Of a DNA stretch of 64,000 nucleotides, positions 38,259-46,695 are shown one piece after another (position 1 is the stretch's first letter; every line of letters starts with the position of its first letter). The notes under the pieces were generated by a model. It saw only the letters and a list, made by a program, of their open reading frames with translations. It was not told the origin of the DNA and ran no database searches. The DNA is from Rhizobium sp. BT03 (GTDB taxonomy: Bacteria; Pseudomonadota; Alphaproteobacteria; Rhizobiales; Rhizobiaceae), in contig NZ_CP125640.1 of assembly GCF_030053155.1 (NCBI RefSeq), forward strand, positions 744,001 to 808,000, given 5' to 3'. Both the position numbers and the translations under genes were made by a program.

Positions 38259-40085
38259 TTAGAAAATGATGGCCCAGGCGCAGAGGATTGCGAGCGAGAC
38301 CAGAAGGGCGAGCAGATAGGGAACCACCGCCCGGAAGAGTTCCGAGGCGGGAATGCGGGTGACGCCGCTGACGACGAAGATCAGCATGCCGAGCGGCGGC
38401 GTCAGTCCGTGGATCATCAGGTTGACGACGATGATGACGCCGAACTGGATGGGATCGATGCCGGCGGCAACCGCTGCCGGCAGCAGGATCGGGCCGAAGA
38501 GCAGGATCGCGGCGCCGATATCGAGAACGAGACCGACGGCGAGCAGAATGATGTTCGACAAAAGGATGACGGCCAGCGCGCTGCCGCCGAGCGCCGTCGT
38601 CAGATGCGAGATCAGCGAAGACACGTCGTCGACCGCCAGCAGGAAGGCGAAAGGGCCTGCCGTGCCGATCAGGAGGCCGATCGCCGCCGCCTCGACCGCC
38701 GCCTGACGGAAGGCGGCATAGAGCGAGAGGATGCCGAGCCGCGCGCCGATGCCGAGCAGCAGCGTGTAGAAAGCCGCGAGTGCGGCCGCCTCGGTCGTCG
38801 TGACGATGCCGATGCGGATGCCGACGACGACGATGATGCCGAGCCCGAAGGCGGGGATCGCCTGGACCGCCGATTGCCAGCGCTGTCTCGCGCTGGCCCG
38901 CGGCAAGGGCGCCTGCTCACGTACGGTCAGATGGATGGCGACCGCCAGGCATATGGCCATCAGCCCGCCGGCGAAAAAGCCGCCGACCAGCAGCGCGCCG
39001 ACGGAAAGATTGGTCGCCGAGGCGAGGATGAGAAAGGCGATCGACGGCGGGATGATGTTGTCGAGAACCGATGTCGAGGCGATGATCGCCGCCGCCTGCG
39101 CCTGAGGATATCCGTGTTTGACCAGTTCCGGCTGGAAGGTCGATGCGCCGAAGGCGGCATTGGCCACCGAGGAGCCGGAAGCGCCGGAAAAGAGAACGCT
39201 GGTCAGAAGCGTCGTCTGCGCCAGCCCGGCCCGGCGATGGCCGACCATGGCGGCGGCGAAGCGCACGAGCTGGTTGGCGACGCCCGACGCCGTCAGCAGG
39301 CCGCCGGCGAGCAGGAAGAAGGGAATGGCAAGCAGCAGGAATTTCGATATGCCGGTAACGGTCGAAGAAACGATCGCCGGCTCCGGCAGGCTGCTGCCGA
39401 AGGCGATGGCGGCATAGGCTGCGGCGAGAAAAGCGTGCGGCAGCGGCGCGCCAAGCACCAGACCGATCGCCGCGATCAGCCCGAGGAAGATGCTCGGCGG
39501 CCAGTTAAGATCGAGCGAGATATGCGGGATGCCGGCATAGAGCGCGATGCCGAGGGCCAGCGAAAGAGCAACCGGCAGGACCCGGCCTTCGGCGACGCGC
39601 TGCAGAAGCAGCACAATGAGGATCAGCGCACCACCGGCGCCGAGGAAGCCGAAGCGGATCCATTCCGGCAGGCCGAGCGTCGGCGAGACGCCGCCGAGCA
39701 TCGTCATGATCTCCCGGCCGCCGAAGGCGAGGATCAGCGCCGAAAGCACGGTGAAAATATCCGCGCCGATCCGCGTCGCCTTCTGCAGGCCTTCCGGCAG
39801 CATCCTGACGAAAACGTCGAGGCGCATGGCAAGCGCACTGTTGAGGCTGAGCGGCGCGCCGAGCGCGATCAGACCCACATGCAGCCAGACGCCGAGATCC
39901 TCGGCGCCGATGAAGCCGGTGCCGAAGAAATAGCGCAGGCAGACGGTGACGAGCACCATGAAGAGCAGCACGGCGAGAACGAGTGCTGCGGCAACGCCGA
40001 GAACCGCCTCGATCGCCCGCAGTGCCCGCGCCGCAAGCCCGTCATCCCCGGCCCGCTCGATCGGATGAAATTCGCTGGTGGCCAA
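38259..40085 (-). CDS. TRAP transporter permease, fused DctQ-DctM
   Basis: A 608-aa membrane protein that joins both TRAP permease subunits. Residues 1 to about 160 are the four-helix small subunit (DctQ; RYFFGTGFIGAEDLGVWLHV). About 190-608 is the large subunit (DctM) with a dozen helices. Motifs in DctM include FLLAGGLLTASGVANQLVRF, LFSGASGSSVANAAFGASTF, SVLDNIIPPSIAFLILAS and GLTPPLGMLIFVVSGVTRI. It imports an organic acid using a sodium or proton gradient with the downstream DctP protein. The gene diverges from nasT. Confidence 0.9.
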   Translation of the reverse strand: MATSEFHPIERAGDDGLAARALRAIEAVLGVAAALVLAVLLFMVLVTVCLRYFFGTGFIGAEDLGVWLHVGLIALGAPLSLNSALAMRLDVFVRMLPEGLQKATRIGADIFTVLSALILAFGGREIMTMLGGVSPTLGLPEWIRFGFLGAGGALILIVLLLQRVAEGRVLPVALSLALGIALYAGIPHISLDLNWPPSIFLGLIAAIGLVLGAPLPHAFLAAAYAAIAFGSSLPEPAIVSSTVTGISKFLLLAIPFFLLAGGLLTASGVANQLVRFAAAMVGHRRAGLAQTTLLTSVLFSGASGSSVANAAFGASTFQPELVKHGYPQAQAAAIIASTSVLDNIIPPSIAFLILASATNLSVGALLVGGFFAGGLMAICLAVAIHLTVREQAPLPRASARQRWQSAVQAIPAFGLGIIVVVGIRIGIVTTTEAAALAAFYTLLLGIGARLGILSLYAAFRQAAVEAAAIGLLIGTAGPFAFLLAVDDVSSLISHLTTALGGSALAVILLSNIILLAVGLVLDIGAAILLFGPILLPAAVAAGIDPIQFGVIIVVNLMIHGLTPPLGMLIFVVSGVTRIPASELFRAVVPYLLALLVSLAILCAWAIIF

Positions 40086-40300
40086 TAAACTTGCCCTCCT
40101 GCCCTCAAGATCAGGCGCTTCTCTCCCTCAAAAGATCGAGGTCGAAGAGCGTCACGCCTTTTCGCCGAAACGGAGCACTTGCTCAAGCGGTGACGGACCG
40201 GAAAATGCGCTATCCGCATCCGCCTTCTTGACAGCGCCGCAGCCCGAAAGTTCGGCAATTTGATCAATTTTTAGGCACACTAATGTATGCACATTTTTGA

Positions 40301-40314
40301 GGCTTGCACCTTGC
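40301..40314 (+). promoter_or_regulatory. nasT: Weak sigma-54-type promoter candidate before nasT
   Basis: GG at 40301-40302 and GC at 40313-40314 in AGGCTTGCACCTTGCC, i.e. GG-N10-GC with the TTGC half well conserved but the TGGCAC half degenerate. 32 bases before nasT. Low confidence. Confidence 0.3.
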
Positions 40315-40345
40315 CAGAATTGCTGCAGCGCGTCATAAATAGAGC

Positions 40346-40933
40346 ATGACGCATCTCGATCTGACAATTCTGGTGATCGACGAAAATGCCATACGCGCCT
40401 CGATCATCGAAGAAGGGCTGCGCGAGGCAGGGCATGCGCGCGTCACCGTGGTGCATGAGGTCAACGGCATCGCGCGCACCATCGAAACGCTGATGCCCGA
40501 CGTGATCATCATCGATATCGAAAACCCGAATCGTGACATGATGGAGCATCTGTTCCAGCTGACGCGCACGGTCAGCCGCCCGATCGCCATGTTCGTCGAC
40601 CGCTCCGACACGGCCTCGATCGAGGCTGCCGTCGATGCCGGCGTCTCGGCCTATATCGTCGACGGATTGAAGAAGGAACGCGTCAAACCGATCCTCGACA
40701 TGGCCGTCAGCCGCTTCAATGCCTTCAACCGGCTGCGGCGGGAACTTGCCGATGCACGCTCGGCGCTGGAAGAACGCAAGCTCATCGAGCGCGCCAAGGG
40801 CATCTTGATGAAGATGCGCGGCCTGTCGGAGGAAGAGGCCTTCGCGCTGCTGCGCCAGACGGCGATGAACGAAAAGAAGAAGATGTCGGAAATCGCCCAG
40901 AGCGTCGTCACCGCCGCGGGACTTTTGATGTGA
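40346..40933 (+). CDS. nasT: NasT, ANTAR-domain antiterminator for nitrate assimilation
   Basis: A 195-aa response-regulator-like RNA-binding protein. The receiver domain (1 to about 125) retains Asp12-Glu13 and Asp57 (IIIDIEN). The C-terminal ANTAR domain (about 130-190; EERKLIERAKGILMKMRGLS and ALLRQTAMNEKKKMSEIA) binds paired hairpins in leader RNA. In the NasST system, NasS sequesters NasT until nitrate or nitrite binds NasS; freed NasT then prevents termination in the nas leader. Just such a leader is present at 42411-42596. The next gene is the nasS homologue, 34 bases downstream. Confidence 0.92.
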   Translation: MTHLDLTILVIDENAIRASIIEEGLREAGHARVTVVHEVNGIARTIETLMPDVIIIDIENPNRDMMEHLFQLTRTVSRPIAMFVDRSDTASIEAAVDAGVSAYIVDGLKKERVKPILDMAVSRFNAFNRLRRELADARSALEERKLIERAKGILMKMRGLSEEEAFALLRQTAMNEKKKMSEIAQSVVTAAGLLM

Positions 40934-40967
40934 CGGCAGGCTTCTTAAATTTCCGGAGGAAACCGGA

Positions 40968-42251
40968 GTGGATATGATGACGAAGACCGCCAAATCAGGC
41001 GGCGAGCTGCCCTCGCCCGCGCATGTCAACAATGAAGGGCCGAAAGTGCTGCGGGCCGGTTTCATTCCGCTCGTCGATGCATCGGTGCTGATTGCGGCGG
41101 CGGAATTCGGCTTCGCGCAGAAGGAAGGCCTGACGCTCGATCTCGTCAAGGACGTCTCCTGGGCGAATGTCCGCGACCGTCTGGCATTCCGCCAGTTCGA
41201 TATCGCCCATATGCTGTCGCCGATGCCCATCGCCTCCATGCTCGGCCTCGGCTCCAATCCCTCGCCGACGATCACGCCGTTTTCGCTGGGGCGCGGCGGC
41301 AATGCGATCACGCTGTCGACGCGGCTCTTCGACAGGATGCGGGATGACGCCGGATTGCCGGAAACGGCAAGCGCGCTGGATAGTGCCCACGCGCTCGCAA
41401 AAACGATCGCGGCGATGAAAGCGCGCGGCGAGCCGCTGCCGACCTTCGGGGTCACCTACCCCTTCTCCTCGCATAATTACGAATTCCGCTACTGGCTGGC
41501 GGCCGGCGGCATCGATCCCGACAAGGACGTCAAGCTCGTCGTCGTGCCGCCGCCGCTGACCTCGGATGCCCTGGCAGCGGGCGCCATCGACGGTTTCTGC
41601 GTCGGCGCACCGTGGAACATGGTCGCCTCGGAGCGCGGTCTCGGCCGCATCGTCGCCGCCAAACAGGATATCTGGCCGTCGGCGCCGGAAAAGGTGATCG
41701 GCATGCGGCCGGATTGGGCGGAAGTCCATCCTGAGACTGTTTCCCGGCTGATCGTGGCGCTCGACGCGGCAGCCCGCTGGTGCGACCGGCCGGACAATCA
41801 CGACGCGCTGGCAGCAGTTCTTGCCGATCCCCGCTATATCGCCGCGCCCGTCGAGATCATCCGCCGTGTTCTCGCCGGCGAATTCAGCCTCGACGCCAAG
41901 GGCAACCGCCGCGTCATCGCCGACTATTTCCAGTTCCATTCCGGCTTCGCCAATTATCCCCGGCCAAGCCATGCGCTTTGGATTTACAGCCAGATGATCC
42001 GCTGGGGACAGGCCGAGGCCAGCCTCAACAAGGCGCGCGCCGCCGCATCCGCCTACCGCCCGGATCTCTATCGCACGGCGATCGGCGATGAAAACGCGCC
42101 CGATGACGCCGATATCCGCATCGAAGGCAATGACGAGGGCGACCGCTTCATGGACGGCCACGTCTTCGATCCGACGGCACTGCCGGACTATGTCGCGAGC
42201 TTTGCCGTCAAAAGCGCCCTGCCCTTCGCCTCCCACAGCGATGAGACCTGA
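40968..42251 (+). CDS. nasS: NasS, nitrate sensor (NrtA/CmpA-like)
   Basis: A 427-aa protein of the nitrate/bicarbonate-binding family (VLRAGFIPLVDASVLIAAAE, then FDIAHMLSPMPIASMLGLG). It lacks a signal peptide, so it is cytoplasmic, as required for a sensor that binds NasT rather than a periplasmic transporter subunit. The start is GTG at 40968, with GGAGG 8 bases upstream; an ATG at 40974 is a close alternative. It forms a pair with nasT and precedes the nas structural operon. Confidence 0.88.
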   Translation: MDMMTKTAKSGGELPSPAHVNNEGPKVLRAGFIPLVDASVLIAAAEFGFAQKEGLTLDLVKDVSWANVRDRLAFRQFDIAHMLSPMPIASMLGLGSNPSPTITPFSLGRGGNAITLSTRLFDRMRDDAGLPETASALDSAHALAKTIAAMKARGEPLPTFGVTYPFSSHNYEFRYWLAAGGIDPDKDVKLVVVPPPLTSDALAAGAIDGFCVGAPWNMVASERGLGRIVAAKQDIWPSAPEKVIGMRPDWAEVHPETVSRLIVALDAAARWCDRPDNHDALAAVLADPRYIAAPVEIIRRVLAGEFSLDAKGNRRVIADYFQFHSGFANYPRPSHALWIYSQMIRWGQAEASLNKARAAASAYRPDLYRTAIGDENAPDDADIRIEGNDEGDRFMDGHVFDPTALPDYVASFAVKSALPFASHSDET

Positions 42252-42410
42252 CCCCTGCCGGCCTGCACAAAACGCCAGCAAAATTCGACGCCTACCATCA
42301 CCGCAACGCACAAAAGATTTGCACGATTTTTGGCAGCCGCAAAAACGAGCAGATGGCTGGATTTTAGAAATACCGTTTAAATTCAATAATTTAAAACAAA
42401 AACACCAAAC

Positions 42411-42426
42411 TGGCACGCAGTTTGCA
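42411..42426 (+). promoter_or_regulatory. Sigma-54 promoter of the nitrate assimilation operon
   Basis: TGGCACGCAGTTTGCA is an excellent match to the RpoN consensus TGGCACG-N4-TTGCW (GG at -24, GC at -12). It lies in an AT-rich gap 220 bases before the transporter start, in keeping with NtrC control by nitrogen limitation. Confidence 0.85.
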
Positions 42427-42437
42427 AGGCTATTACC

Positions 42438-42645
42438 GCACAGATCAATGGCGATCAGCGCAGTATGAGAGCCGACAGGCGCTCGCAGAAGACCATAAAT
42501 TCGGCGCCCAACGGCGGGCGCCACCAGCAAAGCCGCTGATCAGGATATTTCGCGCGCCTCGTGCATGCGCAGCCTGACCAGCGGCTTTTTGTTTTTAACC
42601 CTCAGCGATGAATCGGCCCGACCTTTGTCGGGTCACGGAGAAGCC
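42438..42645 (+). ncRNA. nas leader with ANTAR-type hairpin and attenuator
   Basis: The 5' leader of the nas operon. A 7-bp stem GGCGCCC (42503-42509) / GGGCGCC (42516-42522) closes a hexaloop AACGGC with A at position 1 and G at position 4, the ANTAR recognition rule. Upstream, AGCGC...GCGCT and GAGC...GCTC around 42456-42484 could form the partner hairpin, but I could not fold an unambiguous second hexaloop. An intrinsic terminator follows directly. NasT binding would prevent termination. Confidence 0.7.
42532..42596 (+). terminator. Leader attenuator (intrinsic terminator) of the nas operon
   Basis: GCCGCTGATCAGG at 42532-42544 pairs with CCTGACCAGCGGC at 42573-42585 (12 of 13), followed by TTTTTGTTTTT. 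It sits 50 bases before the first structural gene and 10 bases after the ANTAR-type hairpin. Confidence 0.85.
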
Positions 42646-43887
42646 ATGTCTGTCATCGAGAAAGTGCAGCCCATGTCCGACGGCGAACCAGCCAAAGCAT
42701 TGTGGATCTCCACGGTCGCTTTCACCCTCTGTTTCGCGGTCTGGACGATCTTTGCGATCATCGGCATCCGCATCAAGCAGGACCTCGGCCTGAACGAGGC
42801 GGAGTTCGGATTGCTGGTCGGCACCCCGGTTCTCACCGGCTCGCTCGTGCGCATCGTCCTCGGCATCTGGACAGGACGTTACGGCGGCCGCCTCGTCTAC
42901 ACGCTCACCATGCTTGCCGCCGCAGTGGCGACCTTTCTGCTCTCCTACGCCCAGACTTATACGCAGATGCTGATCGCCGGCCTCGGTGTCGGGCTTGCCG
43001 GCGGCTCCTTCGCCGTCGGCGTCGCCTACGTCTCGCCCTTCTTCCCGGCGGAAAAGCAGGGAACGGCGCTCGGCATCTTCGGCGCCGGCAATGTCGGCGC
43101 GGCCGTGACCAAATTCGCCGCTCCCTTCGTTCTGCTCGCCTGGGGCTGGCAGGCGGTTGCGGAAATCTGGGCCGTCTGTCTGGCGCTGATGGCGATCGTC
43201 TTCTGGTTCACCACCACCGATGACCCGGCCTTCCGTCTTCGCCGCGAACGCAGCGTCGCCTCCAAGAGTTTCGCCGAGGAATTCGCGCCGCTGCAGAACG
43301 TTCAGGTCTGGCGTTTCTCGCTCTACTATTTCTTCGCCTTCGGAGGCTTCGTCGCCCTGTCGCTGTGGCTGCCGCGTTACCTGGTCGGCGTCTACGGCTT
43401 CAACCTCGAAACCGCCGGCATGATCGCGGCCGCCTACTCCATCCCGGGCAGCATCTTCCGCGCTTTCGGCGGCGTGCTGTCGGACAAGAAGGGTGCGCGC
43501 AGCGTGATGTATGCGATGCTGGCCGTGTCCGCCGTGGCCACGCTCATTCTGTCGCTGCCGGCGACGACTATTACGCCTGTCATCTTCATCGTCGTCATCT
43601 TCGTGCTCGGCTTCTTCATGAGCCTCGGCAAGGCCGCCGTCTACAAGCACATTCCGGCCTACTATCCCGAAAGCGTCGGCGCCGTCGGCGGCATCGTCGG
43701 GATGATGGGCGGCCTTGGCGGTTTCATCCTGCCGATCGCCTTCGGTTTCCTCAAGGACATGACCGGCCTTTGGTCCAGCTGCTTCCTGCTGCTCTTCGCA
43801 ATCGTCGCGATCTCGCTCGTCTGGATGCACCTGTCCGTCAAGCAATTGTCGCGCCAGGGGCACTCGGCGCCCGTGGCTGCAACCTGA
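42646..43887 (+). CDS. Nitrate/nitrite MFS transporter (NarK/NasA type)
   Basis: A 413-aa major facilitator with about twelve membrane helices. The nitrate-signature-like glycine-rich segments are AGLGVGLAGGSFAVGVAYVS (helix 5) and GGIVGMMGGLGGFILPIAFG (helix 11). It imports nitrate for assimilation. GGAGAAGCC precedes the ATG at 42646; the in-frame extension to 42565 lies within the leader terminator. First structural gene of the operon; nirB follows 17 bases later. Confidence 0.92.
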   Translation: MSVIEKVQPMSDGEPAKALWISTVAFTLCFAVWTIFAIIGIRIKQDLGLNEAEFGLLVGTPVLTGSLVRIVLGIWTGRYGGRLVYTLTMLAAAVATFLLSYAQTYTQMLIAGLGVGLAGGSFAVGVAYVSPFFPAEKQGTALGIFGAGNVGAAVTKFAAPFVLLAWGWQAVAEIWAVCLALMAIVFWFTTTDDPAFRLRRERSVASKSFAEEFAPLQNVQVWRFSLYYFFAFGGFVALSLWLPRYLVGVYGFNLETAGMIAAAYSIPGSIFRAFGGVLSDKKGARSVMYAMLAVSAVATLILSLPATTITPVIFIVVIFVLGFFMSLGKAAVYKHIPAYYPESVGAVGGIVGMMGGLGGFILPIAFGFLKDMTGLWSSCFLLLFAIVAISLVWMHLSVKQLSRQGHSAPVAAT

Positions 43888-43904
43888 TCTAAGGATTTGG
43901 AAAT

Positions 43905-46355
43905 ATGACAGAAAAACTCGTCATCATCGGCAATGGCATGGCGCCCGGGCGCATGCTGGAGCACCTTCTCGAACGGGCGCCCGGACGCTATGAAGTTACG
44001 ATCTTCAATGCCGAGCCGCGCGTCAATTACGACCGCATCATGCTGTCGCCGGTTCTCTCCGGAGAAAAGGACTACGAGCAGATCATCATTCACGGTGACG
44101 GCTGGTACATCAAGCACGGCATCATGCTCTACAAGGGCCACAAGATCGTCAATATCGATCGTGACGCCAAGACCGTCACCTCCGATCACGGCGTCACCGA
44201 AAGCTACGACAAGCTGGTGATCGCCACCGGTTCGGTGCCCTTCATCATCCCGGTTCCCGGCAAGGATCTGCCCGGCGTCATCACCTATCGCGATCTCGAC
44301 GACGTGCAGGCGATGCTGCTTGCCGCCCAGTCGCGCGAAAAGGCCGTCGTCATCGGCGGCGGTCTGCTTGGCCTCGAAGCGGCGGCCGGCCTTGCCCAGC
44401 GCGGCATGGACGTCACCGTGCTGCACGTCATGCCGACGCTGATGGAGCGCCAGCTCGATCCCGCCGCCGGTTACCTCTTGCAGAAGGCGGTCGAGGAACG
44501 CGGCATCAAGGTCATCTGCAAGGCCAATACCAAGGCGATCGTCGGCAACGGCAAGGTCGAGGGCATCGAGCTCGACGACGGCCGCATCATCCCGGCAACC
44601 CTCGTCGTCATGGCCGTCGGCATTCGCCCGAGCGTCGGCCTGGCGAAGGACGCCGGCCTTGCGGTCAATCGCGGCATCGTCGTCGATGCCGGCATGCAGA
44701 CCTCGGATGGCGATATCTTTGCGCTCGGCGAATGCGCCGAGGTGGGCGGCATGGTCTACGGCCTCGTCGCGCCGCTTTATGAAATGGCCCGCATTGCCGC
44801 AGCGCATCTCTCGGACGACCGTTCGCCGGCTTTCGTGCATGCGGACACGCCGACCAAGCTGAAGGTCACCGGCATCGAACTCTATTCGCTCGGCGATTTC
44901 GCCGACGGCGACGACCGCGAGGAGATCGTGCTGCGCGATGCTTCAGCCGGCGTCTACAAGCGCCTCGTGCTGAAAGACAACAAGATTATCGGCACGGTGC
45001 TTTACGGCGAGACCGCCGACGGCGCCTGGTTCAATGATCTGAAAAAGAAAGCGACCGATATTTCGGAGATGCGCGAGACGCTGATCTTCGGTCAGGCCTA
45101 TCAGGGAGGGTCGCCGCTGGACCCTATGGCGGCCGTTGCAGCCTTGCCGGATGACGCGGAGATTTGTGGCTGCAACGGCGTATGCAAGGGCAAGATTACT
45201 TCGACGATCACCAGCAAAGGCCTCACGTCGCTCGACGACGTCCGCGCCCATACCAAGGCATCGGCCTCGTGCGGCTCCTGCACCGGCCTTGTTGAGCAAC
45301 TGATGGCGCTGACGCTCGGCGACGGCTACAATCCGGCCGCCGTGCAGCCGATGTGCACCTGCACCGAACTCGGCCATGACGACGTTCGCCGCCTGATCAA
45401 GGCGAAAGGTCTGAAGAGCATTCCCGCCGTCATGCAGGAATTGGAATGGAAGACCTCCTGCGGCTGCGCCAAGTGTCGGCCGGCGCTCAACTACTACCTG
45501 GTCAGCGACTGGCCGGACGAATATGCCGACGACTACCAGTCGCGTTTCATCAATGAGCGCGTCCACGCCAACATCCAGAAGGACGGCACCTACTCCGTCG
45601 TGCCGCGCATGTGGGGCGGCGTCACCAATTCGAACGAGCTGCGCGCCATCGCCGATGTCGTCGACAAGTTCGAAATCCCGATGGTGAAGGTGACGGGCGG
45701 CCAGCGCATCGACCTGCTCGGTATCGAGAAGGAAGATCTGCCCGCCGTCTGGGCCGATCTCGGCAAGGCCGGCTTCGTCTCCGGCCAGGCCTATGCCAAA
45801 GGCCTGCGCACCGTGAAGACCTGCGTCGGCTCGGACTGGTGCCGCTTCGGCACGCAGGATTCCACCGGTCTCGGCATCCGCATCGAGAAATTCATGTGGG
45901 GCTCCTGGACGCCGGCCAAGCTGAAACTGGCGGTGTCCGGCTGCCCGCGCAACTGCGCGGAAGCAACCTGCAAGGATATCGGCGTGATCTGCGTGGATTC
46001 CGGTTTCGAGATCCATTTCGCCGGCGCGGCCGGTCTCGATATCAAGGGTACTGAGGTGCTCGGCCTGGTGAAGACCGAGGACGAGGCGCTGGAGCATATC
46101 GTGGCGCTGACGCAGATGTACCGCGAGCAGGCCCGCTATCTCGAGCGCATCTACAAATGGGCCAAGCGCGTCGGCGTGGAGGAAATCCGCCGCCAGATCA
46201 TGGGCGATGCCGAAAAGCGCAAAGCCTATTACGAGCGCTTCGTCTTCAGCCAGAAATTTGCCCAGGTCGATCCCTGGTCGGAGCGTGTTTCCGGCAAGGA
46301 CAAGCACGAGTTCAAGCCGATGGCGACGATCGGCTATCCGCAGGCTGCCGAATAA
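43905..46355 (+). CDS. nirB: Assimilatory nitrite reductase, large subunit
   Basis: An 816-aa NAD(P)H-dependent sirohaem nitrite reductase, reducing nitrite to ammonium. Domains in order are FAD/NAD-binding (LVIIGNGMAPGRMLEHLLER and VIGGGLLGLEAAAGLAQRGM), BFD-like [2Fe-2S] (CGCNGVCKGKI, about 420) and a second CTCTELGHDD / CGCAKCRP cluster. The sirohaem/[4Fe-4S] site is TCVGSDWCRFG (about 638) and SGCPRNCAEATCKD (about 678). It partners nirD, 10 bases downstream. Confidence 0.95.
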   Translation: MTEKLVIIGNGMAPGRMLEHLLERAPGRYEVTIFNAEPRVNYDRIMLSPVLSGEKDYEQIIIHGDGWYIKHGIMLYKGHKIVNIDRDAKTVTSDHGVTESYDKLVIATGSVPFIIPVPGKDLPGVITYRDLDDVQAMLLAAQSREKAVVIGGGLLGLEAAAGLAQRGMDVTVLHVMPTLMERQLDPAAGYLLQKAVEERGIKVICKANTKAIVGNGKVEGIELDDGRIIPATLVVMAVGIRPSVGLAKDAGLAVNRGIVVDAGMQTSDGDIFALGECAEVGGMVYGLVAPLYEMARIAAAHLSDDRSPAFVHADTPTKLKVTGIELYSLGDFADGDDREEIVLRDASAGVYKRLVLKDNKIIGTVLYGETADGAWFNDLKKKATDISEMRETLIFGQAYQGGSPLDPMAAVAALPDDAEICGCNGVCKGKITSTITSKGLTSLDDVRAHTKASASCGSCTGLVEQLMALTLGDGYNPAAVQPMCTCTELGHDDVRRLIKAKGLKSIPAVMQELEWKTSCGCAKCRPALNYYLVSDWPDEYADDYQSRFINERVHANIQKDGTYSVVPRMWGGVTNSNELRAIADVVDKFEIPMVKVTGGQRIDLLGIEKEDLPAVWADLGKAGFVSGQAYAKGLRTVKTCVGSDWCRFGTQDSTGLGIRIEKFMWGSWTPAKLKLAVSGCPRNCAEATCKDIGVICVDSGFEIHFAGAAGLDIKGTEVLGLVKTEDEALEHIVALTQMYREQARYLERIYKWAKRVGVEEIRRQIMGDAEKRKAYYERFVFSQKFAQVDPWSERVSGKDKHEFKPMATIGYPQAAE

Positions 46356-46365
46356 GGAGATGGAC

Positions 46366-46695
46366 ATGAATTGGATCGCAATCGGTGACATCTCCGATAT
46401 TCCCTTGCGCGGCGCGCGCTGCGTGAAGACGCCGCAGGGCAAGGTCGCCGTCTTCCGTACGGCCGAAAACGAGGTGTTTGCCATCGAGGATCACTGCCCG
46501 CACAAGGGCGGCCCGCTCTCCCAGGGCATCGTGCATGCCAAGGCCGTCACCTGCCCGCTGCACAATTGGGTGATCTCTCTGGAAACCGGCAAGGCGCTCG
46601 GCGCCGACCAGGGCGAGGTGCGGACCATACCGGTCCGCAATGAGGACGGCGCCCTGTTCATCGCGCTCGAAAGCCTGTTGATGGCGGCCGAATAA
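46366..46695 (+). CDS. nirD: Assimilatory nitrite reductase, small (Rieske) subunit
   Basis: A 109-aa Rieske-type protein. Both cluster pairs are intact: Cys44-x-His46 (DHCPHKGGPL) and Cys63-x2-His66 (TCPLHNW), unlike enterobacterial NirD, where they are lost. AAGGAG lies 6 bases before the ATG at 46366 and directly abuts the in-frame ATG at 46360, so 46366 is preferred. Its stop codon overlaps the nasA start by one base. Confidence 0.92.
   Translation: MNWIAIGDISDIPLRGARCVKTPQGKVAVFRTAENEVFAIEDHCPHKGGPLSQGIVHAKAVTCPLHNWVISLETGKALGADQGEVRTIPVRNEDGALFIALESLLMAAE

Noticed and set aside
38409..40088. 559-aa Arg/Asp/Gln-rich plus-strand frame opposite the TRAP permease
   Set aside because: Composition is the exact complement of hydrophobic codons; no ribosome site or fold.
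42440..42500. Second ANTAR hexaloop hairpin in the nas leader
   Set aside because: Candidate stems exist, but none closes a six-base loop with A1 and G4 without mismatches; left as unresolved rather than called.
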